Shown piece by piece: positions 1 to 7,276 of a stretch of 64,000 nucleotides of DNA. The stretch is from the NCBI RefSeq assembly GCF_031998825.1, contig NZ_DAMACX010000003.1, forward strand, positions 62,001-126,000, given 5' to 3'. Below the pieces are notes generated by a model. That model was not told where the DNA came from and made no database searches. It worked only from the letters and a program-made list of their open reading frames with translations. This DNA comes from Pseudescherichia sp031998825 (lineage in GTDB: Bacteria; Pseudomonadota; Gammaproteobacteria; Enterobacterales; Enterobacteriaceae). The translations under genes were made by a program, and so were the position numbers. How positions within the stretch are numbered: position 1 is the stretch's first letter; each line of letters starts with the position of its first letter.

Positions 1-886
1 AGCCGCCCTGGAAGAGATACTCTGCCCACTCTTTCTCCTGCTGTGCCGCCTGCACGAAGAGATCGTAAGACGCCTGCTTGCACTCTTCAGCGATCTCCGC
101 CATCTCCGGATCGTCTACGCCGCTGCGCAGCAGATTCAGCATATGCTGGGTGCCGGTCAGGTGCAGGGCTTCGTCGCGGGCGATCAGACGGATGATCTTG
201 GCGTTGCCTTCCATCAGCTCGCGCTCGGCGAAGGCGAAGGAGCAGGCGAAGCTGACGTAGAAGCGGATAGCTTCCAGCGCGTTAACGCTCATCAGGCAGA
301 GGTAGAGCTTCTTCTTCAGCTCGCGCAGGTTCACGGTCACGGTCTGGCCGTTGACGGTATGCGTCCCTTCGCCCAGCAGGTGCCAGTAGCTGGTCAGTTG
401 GATCAGATCGTCATAGAAGTGGGAGATACCCTCTGCACGCTTGAGGATCTGCTCGTTGGTAACGATATCATCGAAGACGATCGCCGGATCGTTAACGATG
501 TTACGGATAATATGGGTGTAGGAGCGCGAGTGGATGGTCTCGGAAAACGCCCAGGTTTCGACCCACGTCTCCAGCTCAGGGATAGAGATCAGCGGCAGCA
601 GGGCCACGTTCGGGCTGCGGCCCTGAATGGAGTCCAGCAGCGTCTGATACTTCAGGTTGCTGAGGAAGATATGCTTTTCATGCTCCGGCAGCGCCTGGAA
701 GTCGATGCGGTCGCGCGAGACGTCAACCTCTTCCGGACGCCAGAAGAAGGAGAGCTGTTTCTCAATCAGCTTTTCGAAGATGTCATATTTTTGCTGATCG
801 TAGCGGGCGACGTTGACCGACTGGCCGAAAAACATCGGCTCTTTCAGCTGATCGTTCTTCGTCTGTGAAAAGGTGGTGTATGCCAT
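1..886 (-). CDS. nrdB: Ribonucleoside-diphosphate reductase class Ia, beta subunit (partial)
   Basis: Radical-generating small subunit of aerobic ribonucleotide reductase, partner of NrdA in the cytoplasm. The reading frame starts at the ATG ending at 886 (MAYTTFSQTK) and runs off the left edge after about 295 codons. The E. coli protein has 376 residues, so about 80 C-terminal residues lie outside the window. The segment SETIHSRSYTHIIRN carries the iron ligands (Glu and His) and the tyrosyl-radical residue equivalent to Tyr122. It lies about 100 bp downstream of nrdA on the same strand, separated by a REP pair, as in the nrdAB operon. Identification is by recognition of the whole sequence. 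Confidence 0.97.
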   Translation of the reverse strand, partial: MAYTTFSQTKNDQLKEPMFFGQSVNVARYDQQKYDIFEKLIEKQLSFFWRPEEVDVSRDRIDFQALPEHEKHIFLSNLKYQTLLDSIQGRSPNVALLPLISIPELETWVETWAFSETIHSRSYTHIIRNIVNDPAIVFDDIVTNEQILKRAEGISHFYDDLIQLTSYWHLLGEGTHTVNGQTVTVNLRELKKKLYLCLMSVNALEAIRFYVSFACSFAFAERELMEGNAKIIRLIARDEALHLTGTQHMLNLLRSGVDDPEMAEIAEECKQASYDLFVQAAQQEKEWAEYLFQGG

Positions 887-910
887 GAATGGAAGTCCTG
901 TCAAAAATGG

Positions 911-983
911 TAGCGCCCGGCGGCGCAGAGCTTGCCGGGCCTACAATACCCTGTAGGCCGGGTAAGCGAAGCGCCACCCGGCT
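911..983. repeat. Paired REP elements (BIME) between nrdA and nrdB
   Basis: Two inverted copies of the REP core (GCCGGGCCTACA and GTAGGCCGGGTAAGCG) face each other and can form a long cruciform or mRNA hairpin. In enterobacteria such elements sit in intergenic gaps of operons, where they can protect upstream mRNA from 3' exonucleases. Here that would favour nrdA mRNA over nrdB. Confidence 0.85.
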
Positions 984-991
984 AAATGATA

Positions 992-3277
992 TCAAATCTT
1001 ACATGCGCCGCTTTCGCAGCCGTCGTCCTGAATAGAAGGCACCAGGTCATCCTGCGCATCTTCCGCACCGTCACGGGTGTTCTGATAGTACAGGGTCTTG
1101 ACGCCAAACTTATAGGCGGTGAGCAGATCCTTCAGCAGCTGCTGCATCGGCACTTTGCCAGACGGGAAGCGGGACGGATCGTAGTTGGTATTCGCAGAGA
1201 TCGACTGGTCGATAAACTTCTGCATGATACCTACCAGCTGGAGGTAACCGTCGTTATTCGGCATCTCCCACAGCAGCTCATAGTTGTTTTTCAGGTGCTC
1301 ATAGTCCGGCACCACCTGGCGCAGGATGCCATCTTTTGATGCTTTAATGCTCACGTGGCCGCGCGGCGGCTCAATGCCGTTGGTGGCGTTAGAGATCTGC
1401 GACGAGGTCTCGGACGGCATCAGCGCAGAGAGCGTGGAGTTACGCAGGCCGTGCGTCTTGATGGACTGACGCAGCGCTTCCCAGTTGTAGTGCAGCGGCT
1501 CATCGGTAATGCCGTCGAGATCCTTTTTATAGGTGTCGGTCGGCAGAATACCTTGCGCATAGGTGGTCTCGTTGAACCACGGGCACGCGCCTTGCTCTTT
1601 TGCCAGCTCGTTAGAGGCCTTCAGCAGGAAGTACTGAATGGCTTCAAAGGTCTGGTGAGTCAGGTTGTTGGCGCTGCCGTCGGAGTAGCGCTTGCCGTTT
1701 TTCGCCAGCCAGTAGGCGTAGTTGATCACGCCAATACCCAGCGTACGGCGACCCATGGCCCCGCGTTTTGCGGCCGGGATCGGGTAGTCCTGATAGTCCA
1801 GCAGGGCATCCAGCGCACGTACCGCCAGCACGGCCAGCTCTTCCAGCTCGTCCAGGCTGTTAATAGCGCCAAGGTTGAACGCCGACAGCGTGCAGAGCGC
1901 GATTTCGCCGTTCTCGTCGTTGACGTCCATCAGCGGTTTGGTCGGCAGGGCGATCTCCAGGCAGAGGTTTGACTGGCGCACCGGCGCCACCGCCGGATCG
2001 AACGGGCTGTGGGTGTTGCAGTGGTCAACGTTCTGGATGTAGATACGGCCGGTGGAGGCACGCTCCTGCATCATCAGCGAGAAGAGCTCGACCGCCTTCA
2101 CGCGCTGCTTACGGATGCTTTCGTCCTGCTCGTACTGCACGTACAGGCGCTCAAACTCGTCCTGATCGGCGAAGAAGGCGTCGTACAGGCCTGGAACGTC
2201 GGACGGGCTGAAGAGGGTGATATCCTGGCCCTTCAGCAGACGGGTGTACATCAGCTTGTTGATCTGTACGCCGTAGTCCATGTGACGAACGCGGTTGCCT
2301 TCGACGCCACGGTTGTTTTTCAGCACCAGCAGGCTCTCAACTTCCAGATGCCACATCGGGTAGAAGAGCGTCGCCGCACCGCCGCGCACGCCGCCCTGGG
2401 AGCAGGACTTCACTGCGGTCTGGAAGTGCTTGTAGAACGGAATGCAGCCGGTGTGGAACGCTTCACCGCCGCGGATCGGGCTACCGAGGGCGCGAATGCG
2501 GCCCGCGTTGATGCCGATACCGGCACGCTGGGAGACATATTTCACAATCGCGCTGGAGGTGGCGTTGATGGAGTCCAGGCTGTCGCCGCACTCGATCAGC
2601 ACGCAGGAGCTGAACTGGCGGGTCGGGGTGCGCACGCCGGACATGATCGGCGTCGGCAGCGAGATTTTAAAGGTCGAGACCGCGTCATAGAAACGCTTCA
2701 CGTAGTCCAGACGGGTTTCACGCGGATAGTTAGAGAACAGGCACGCAGCAACCAGAATGTAGAGGAACTGGGCGCTCTCGTAGATTTCGCCCGTTACGCG
2801 GTTCTGCACCAGGTATTTCCCTTCCAGCTGCTTCACTGCCGCATAGGAGAAGGTCAGATCGCGATCGTGCTGGATGAAGCCATCCATCTGCTGGAACTCT
2901 TCTTCCGTGTAGTCTTCCAGCAGATGATTATCGTATTTACCCAGCTCAATCATCTTGCGCACGTGGTCGATCAGCACCGGCGGCTCAAACTGGCCGTAGG
3001 CTTTTTTACGCAGGTGGAAGATAGCAAGGCGGGCCGCCAGATACTGATAGTCCGGCGCATCGCGGGAGATGAGATCCGCCGCGGCTTTGATAATGGTTTC
3101 GTGGATGTCGGACGTTTTGATGCCGTCGTAGAACTGAATGTGGGAGCGCAGTTCAACCTGAGAGATCGATACGTTATTCAGCCCTTCTGCCGCCCAATCC
3201 AGCACCCGGTGGATTTTATCCAGATTGATGCGTTCAGTACGACCATCACGCTTCGTCACCAGCAGACTCTGATTCAT
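992..3277 (-). CDS. nrdA: Ribonucleoside-diphosphate reductase class Ia, alpha subunit
   Basis: Catalytic subunit that reduces NDPs to dNDPs. At 761 residues it has the same length as E. coli NrdA. The N-terminus (MNQSLLVTKRDGRTERINLD) is the ATP-cone that binds dATP/ATP for activity control. SNLCLEI carries the active-site Asn/Cys/Glu. TLYYQNTRDG carries the paired tyrosines of the radical pathway. The C-terminal Cys754 and Cys759 (GCESGACKI) form the redox shuttle reduced by thioredoxin or glutaredoxin. The start is the ATG ending at 3277, preceded by an AAGGACAGG ribosome site. It is first in the operon with nrdB, and DnaA and NrdR boxes lie upstream. Confidence 0.98.
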   Translation of the reverse strand: MNQSLLVTKRDGRTERINLDKIHRVLDWAAEGLNNVSISQVELRSHIQFYDGIKTSDIHETIIKAAADLISRDAPDYQYLAARLAIFHLRKKAYGQFEPPVLIDHVRKMIELGKYDNHLLEDYTEEEFQQMDGFIQHDRDLTFSYAAVKQLEGKYLVQNRVTGEIYESAQFLYILVAACLFSNYPRETRLDYVKRFYDAVSTFKISLPTPIMSGVRTPTRQFSSCVLIECGDSLDSINATSSAIVKYVSQRAGIGINAGRIRALGSPIRGGEAFHTGCIPFYKHFQTAVKSCSQGGVRGGAATLFYPMWHLEVESLLVLKNNRGVEGNRVRHMDYGVQINKLMYTRLLKGQDITLFSPSDVPGLYDAFFADQDEFERLYVQYEQDESIRKQRVKAVELFSLMMQERASTGRIYIQNVDHCNTHSPFDPAVAPVRQSNLCLEIALPTKPLMDVNDENGEIALCTLSAFNLGAINSLDELEELAVLAVRALDALLDYQDYPIPAAKRGAMGRRTLGIGVINYAYWLAKNGKRYSDGSANNLTHQTFEAIQYFLLKASNELAKEQGACPWFNETTYAQGILPTDTYKKDLDGITDEPLHYNWEALRQSIKTHGLRNSTLSALMPSETSSQISNATNGIEPPRGHVSIKASKDGILRQVVPDYEHLKNNYELLWEMPNNDGYLQLVGIMQKFIDQSISANTNYDPSRFPSGKVPMQQLLKDLLTAYKFGVKTLYYQNTRDGAEDAQDDLVPSIQDDGCESGACKI

Positions 3278-3310
3278 GTACCTGTCCTTAAGAAAAAAAG
3301 TATCCCCCGC

Positions 3311-3396
3311 TTATCCACAGTTCGGCGCTGTGGTTAAACCTGTGGATAAATACTATATGTAGGGGGTGTTTAATGAAAACGTCACAATATGGTGAG
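3311..3396 (-). promoter_or_regulatory. nrdAB control region: two DnaA boxes and tandem NrdR boxes
   Basis: Two perfect DnaA boxes in opposite orientation are visible: TTATCCACA at 3311-3319 and TGTGGATAA at 3341-3349. Two NrdR-like palindromes follow, CTATATGTAG at 3353-3362 and CAATATGGTG at 3385-3394. Their starts are 32 bp apart, about three helical turns, which is the usual spacing for cooperative NrdR-ATP/dATP repression. DnaA control of nrdAB is known in E. coli. The promoter itself was not placed. Confidence 0.8.
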
Positions 3397-3569
3397 TATT
3401 TTAGTCTGGATTCTTTTCAGTACAAGAGTTGATTTTGAGGTTAAATTGCGGTTGCGGAAAGGTAATAATCGCTAAGTCCGCGAACGATAAGGGCTACAGG
3501 AAAGTCAACGCATGCGAAAAAAAAATCTGAATGTGATCGAACGCTGAAATCTTCATCGTGCAAGTGGCA

Positions 3570-3606
3570 AAAGCCCATTACGCAGCCTATGGCACTGCGT
3601 AATGGT
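3570..3606 (-). terminator. Terminator of ubiG
   Basis: An 11-bp perfect stem (3575-3585 with 3595-3605, 9-nt loop) lies about 20 nt past the ubiG stop codon. On the minus strand it is followed by GGGCTTTTG, a short T run, so it should act as a moderate intrinsic terminator. Confidence 0.65.
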
Positions 3607-3626
3607 CATCACATTTTCAAATAACG

Positions 3627-4355
3627 TTAGCTGTTTTTTGCCTGAGTATGCAGCATGTAGTTCACGTCAACGCCCGGGGCCAGCTTGAAGCGATCGGTAA
3701 GCGGATTGTAGTGCAGGCCGATCATGTGCCGCTCCTGCAGCGGGGTAGGATCGATCCAGCCAATCAGCTCGGCGGGCTTAATAAACTTCTTCACGTCGTG
3801 CGTGCCTTTCGGCACCATGCGCAGCACGTACTCTGCGCCGACAATCGCCAGCAGCCAGGCTTTACCGCTGCGGTTAAGCGTCGAGAAGAAGACGTGGCCG
3901 CCCGGTTTAACGAGGCGGGCGCAGGCGTGGACTACCGACTGCGGATCGGGCACGTGCTCCAGCATCTCCATGCAGGTCACGACATCATACTGTCCCGCCT
4001 GCTTTGCCGCATGCTCCTCAACCGTCTCCTGGACGTAGTCGACATGAATGCCGGACTCCAGGGCGTGCAGGCGAGCAACCTGCAATGGCTCAAAGCCCAT
4101 ATCGAGGCCGCTGACGTTCGCGCCTTCCCGGGCCATGCTCTCGGCCAGAATGCCGCCGCCGCAGCCGACATCCAGCACTTTTTTGCCAAACAGGCCGCCG
4201 ACGCGCTCGGCGATATAGCCCAGGCGCAGGGGGTTGATACGATGCAGCGGCTTAAACTCGCCTTCGGTATCCCACCAGCGTGACGCCACGGCTTCAAATT
4301 TGGCGATCTCTTCATAGTCAACGTTTTGAGCCACCGGCGGTTTTTCAGCATTCAT
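3627..4355 (-). CDS. ubiG: Ubiquinone biosynthesis O-methyltransferase UbiG
   Basis: Bifunctional SAM-dependent O-methyltransferase that performs both O-methylations of the ubiquinone head group. It has 242 residues (E. coli 240). The class I methyltransferase motif I (VLDVGCGGGILAESMA) starts near residue 60, followed by GLDMG (motif II) and a VVTCMEMLEHVPDP segment typical of the family. The start is the ATG ending at 4355, with an AAGGAG ribosome site. It is divergent from gyrA, as in E. coli. The autotransporter gene yfaL that lies between ubiG and nrdA in K-12 is missing here. Confidence 0.97.
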   Translation of the reverse strand: MNAEKPPVAQNVDYEEIAKFEAVASRWWDTEGEFKPLHRINPLRLGYIAERVGGLFGKKVLDVGCGGGILAESMAREGANVSGLDMGFEPLQVARLHALESGIHVDYVQETVEEHAAKQAGQYDVVTCMEMLEHVPDPQSVVHACARLVKPGGHVFFSTLNRSGKAWLLAIVGAEYVLRMVPKGTHDVKKFIKPAELIGWIDPTPLQERHMIGLHYNPLTDRFKLAPGVDVNYMLHTQAKNS

Positions 4356-4438
4356 TGGCGCTTTTACTCCTTAATCAATCAGTGCATTGAGTATATCAGG
4401 AGAGAAGTATCAATAAAGCACCAGCGGGGGTGTTTCCT

Positions 4439-4468
4439 TTACCGGAATGACGGCGGCTGTGTTATAAT
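4439..4468 (+). promoter_or_regulatory. gyrA promoter
   Basis: A perfect -10 hexamer TATAAT lies at 4463-4468 with TTACCG at 4439-4444 as a weak -35 (18-bp spacer). A long GC-rich discriminator follows and a GAGGGA ribosome site precedes the ATG at 4513. In E. coli gyrA transcription is stimulated by relaxation of supercoiling through the sequence around -10. The similarity of position is what supports the call. Confidence 0.65.
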
Positions 4469-4512
4469 TTGCGACCTTTGAATCCGGGATACAGTAGAGG
4501 GATAGCGGTTAG

Positions 4513-7149
4513 ATGAGCGACCTTGCGAGAGAAATTACACCGGTTAACATCGAGGAAGAGCTGAAGAGCTCCTATCTGGACTATGCGATGTCGGTCATTG
4601 TTGGCCGTGCGCTGCCAGACGTCCGCGATGGCCTGAAACCGGTACACCGTCGCGTACTATACGCCATGAACGTATTGGGCAATGACTGGAATAAAGCCTA
4701 CAAAAAATCTGCCCGTGTCGTTGGTGACGTAATCGGTAAATACCATCCCCATGGTGACACGGCGGTGTATGACACCATCGTCCGTATGGCGCAGCCGTTT
4801 TCGCTGCGTTACATGCTGGTCGATGGCCAGGGTAACTTCGGCTCGGTAGACGGCGACTCCGCCGCGGCGATGCGTTATACGGAAATCCGTATGTCGAAAA
4901 TTGCCCACGAGCTGATGGCCGATCTGGAAAAAGAGACGGTCGATTTCGTTGATAACTACGACGGTACCGAAAGAATTCCGGACGTCATGCCAACCAAAAT
5001 CCCGAACCTGCTGGTTAACGGCGCGTCCGGTATCGCAGTCGGTATGGCAACCAACATTCCGCCACACAACCTGACGGAAGTGATCAACGGCTGCCTGGCC
5101 TACATCGACGATGAGAACATCAGCGTTGAAGGGCTGATGGAGCACATTCCGGGGCCGGACTTCCCGACGGCGGCGATCATTAACGGTCGTCGCGGTATCG
5201 AAGAGGCCTATCGCACCGGCCGCGGCAAGATCTACATTCGCGCACGCGCGGAAGTTGAAGCCGATGCGAAAACCGGTCGTGAAACCATTATCGTGCACGA
5301 AATCCCGTACCAGGTGAACAAAGCGCGCCTGATCGAGAAGATTGCCGAGCTGGTGAAAGACAAACGCGTCGAGGGCATCAGCGCCCTGCGCGACGAGTCC
5401 GATAAAGACGGCATGCGCATCGTGATTGAGATCAAACGCGACGCGGTAGGTGAGGTGGTGCTGAACAACCTCTACTCCCAGACGCAGCTGCAGGTCTCCT
5501 TCGGCATCAACATTGTTGCGCTGCACCACGGCCAGCCAAAGATCATGAACCTGAAAGATATTCTTTCCGCGTTCGTGCGTCACCGCCGCGAAGTGGTGAC
5601 CCGCCGTACCATTTTTGAACTGCGTAAAGCCCGCGACCGTGCGCACATCCTTGAAGCGCTGGCGGTTGCGCTGGCTAACATCGATCCGATTATCGAGCTG
5701 ATCCGCCGTGCGCCGACCCCGGCCGAAGCGAAGGCAGGGCTGGTGGCGCAGGCGTGGGATCTGGGCAACGTGGCGGCCATGCTGGCAGGCGCCGGCGATG
5801 ACGCCGCACGTCCGGAGTGGCTGGAGCCGGAGTTCGGCGTACGCGACGGTAAGTACTACCTGACCGAGCAGCAGGCTCAGGCGATCCTGGACCTGCGTCT
5901 GCAGAAGCTGACCGGCCTGGAGCACGAGAAGCTGCTTGACGAGTACAAAGAGCTGCTGGCGCAGATCGCCGAGCTGCTGCACATTCTCGGCAGCGCCGAT
6001 CGTCTGATGGAGGTGATCCGCGAGGAGCTGGAGCTGGTCCGCGACCAGTTTGGCGACGCGCGCCGCACCGAAATCACCGCGAACAGCGCCGATATCAATA
6101 TCGAAGATCTGATCAGCCAGGAAGACGTGGTGGTCACGCTGTCGCACCAGGGCTACGTTAAGTACCAGCCGCTGACCGACTACGAGGCCCAGCGCCGCGG
6201 CGGTAAAGGTAAGTCTGCCGCCCGCATAAAAGAAGAGGACTTTATCGACCGTCTGCTGGTGGCCAACACCCACGACACGATCCTCTGCTTCTCCAGCCGG
6301 GGCCGTCTCTACTGGATGAAGGTCTACCAGCTGCCGGAAGCGAGCCGTGGTGCGCGCGGTCGTCCGATCGTCAACCTGCTGCCGCTGGAAGCCAACGAGC
6401 GTATCACCGCTATTCTGCCGGTGCGCGAGTATGAAGAGGGCGTCAACGTCTTTATGGCGACCGCCAGCGGTACGGTGAAGAAAACGGCGCTGACCGAGTT
6501 CAGCCGTCCGCGTTCCGCCGGGATCATCGCGGTGAACCTGAACGACGGCGACGAGCTGATTGGCGTTGACCTGACTTCCGGCGACGACGAAGTGATGCTC
6601 TTCTCCGCTGCCGGTAAAGTGGTGCGCTTCAAAGATAACGCGGTGCGTGCGATGGGCCGTACGGCTACCGGCGTGCGCGGTATCAAGCTGGCCGGCGTTG
6701 ACAAGGTCGTCTCCCTGATCATTCCACGTGGCGAAGGCGCTATCTTGACCGTGACGCAGAACGGCTACGGTAAACGCACGGCGCAGGAAGAGTACCCCAC
6801 CAAGTCGCGTGGTACCCAGGGCGTTATCTCTATCAAGGTTACCGAGCGTAACGGCTCCGTTGTGGGCGCGGTACAGGTCGACGACTGCGACCAGATCATG
6901 ATGATCACCGATGCCGGTACCCTCGTACGTACCCGCGTGTCGGAGATCAGCGTGGTTGGGCGTAACACCCAGGGCGTGATCCTCATCCGCACGGCGGAAG
7001 ATGAGAACGTGGTGGGTCTGCAGCGCGTGGCCGAGCCGGTAGATGACGAAGAGCTGGACGCTATCGACGGTACGGTTGCCGAGGGCGATGACGATATCGC
7101 CCCGGAAACCGAAGCTGACGATGATGCAGCGGATGACGGCGAAGAGTAA
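4513..7149 (+). CDS. gyrA: DNA gyrase subunit A
   Basis: Breakage-reunion subunit of DNA gyrase, working with GyrB as A2B2. It has 878 residues (E. coli 875). The catalytic tyrosine is Tyr122 (AAMRYTEIRM). The GyrA-box QRRGGKG near residue 560 opens the C-terminal DNA-wrapping beta-pinwheel. The tail is very acidic (DDDIAPETEADDDAADDGEE), as is typical. In the quinolone-resistance determining region residue 83 is Thr (HPHGDTAVYD) while Asp87 is the usual residue. E. coli has Ser83, but Thr83 is native in some genera, so resistance cannot be concluded. A strong terminator follows. Confidence 0.98.
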   Translation: MSDLAREITPVNIEEELKSSYLDYAMSVIVGRALPDVRDGLKPVHRRVLYAMNVLGNDWNKAYKKSARVVGDVIGKYHPHGDTAVYDTIVRMAQPFSLRYMLVDGQGNFGSVDGDSAAAMRYTEIRMSKIAHELMADLEKETVDFVDNYDGTERIPDVMPTKIPNLLVNGASGIAVGMATNIPPHNLTEVINGCLAYIDDENISVEGLMEHIPGPDFPTAAIINGRRGIEEAYRTGRGKIYIRARAEVEADAKTGRETIIVHEIPYQVNKARLIEKIAELVKDKRVEGISALRDESDKDGMRIVIEIKRDAVGEVVLNNLYSQTQLQVSFGINIVALHHGQPKIMNLKDILSAFVRHRREVVTRRTIFELRKARDRAHILEALAVALANIDPIIELIRRAPTPAEAKAGLVAQAWDLGNVAAMLAGAGDDAARPEWLEPEFGVRDGKYYLTEQQAQAILDLRLQKLTGLEHEKLLDEYKELLAQIAELLHILGSADRLMEVIREELELVRDQFGDARRTEITANSADINIEDLISQEDVVVTLSHQGYVKYQPLTDYEAQRRGGKGKSAARIKEEDFIDRLLVANTHDTILCFSSRGRLYWMKVYQLPEASRGARGRPIVNLLPLEANERITAILPVREYEEGVNVFMATASGTVKKTALTEFSRPRSAGIIAVNLNDGDELIGVDLTSGDDEVMLFSAAGKVVRFKDNAVRAMGRTATGVRGIKLAGVDKVVSLIIPRGEGAILTVTQNGYGKRTAQEEYPTKSRGTQGVISIKVTERNGSVVGAVQVDDCDQIMMITDAGTLVRTRVSEISVVGRNTQGVILIRTAEDENVVGLQRVAEPVDDEELDAIDGTVAEGDDDIAPETEADDDAADDGEE

Positions 7150-7177
7150 TTCGGCGCATTAAGTCAGAGCATTGATG

Positions 7178-7207
7178 AAAGGGCCGGCAATCCGGCCCTT
7201 TTTCTTT
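7178..7207 (+). terminator. gyrA terminator
   Basis: A GC-rich hairpin, GGGCCGG-caat-CCGGCCC, is followed by TTTTTCTTT about 30 nt after the gyrA stop codon. Classic intrinsic terminator on the plus strand. Confidence 0.9.
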
Positions 7208-7276
7208 GCGGTCTGCCCGTTTTACCGCTACCTTATCGACATCCTTTTGTGACCCTGACGGCGGAGCATCGCCACG

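Noticed and set aside
4657..6273. Long minus-strand open frame (538 codons) opposite gyrA
   Set aside because: It is a shadow of codon bias in gyrA; no ribosome site, no recognisable domain, His/Val/Gln-rich composition typical of antisense frames. Same reasoning for long frames opposite nrdA, rcsC, yejA, fruBK and lysP.
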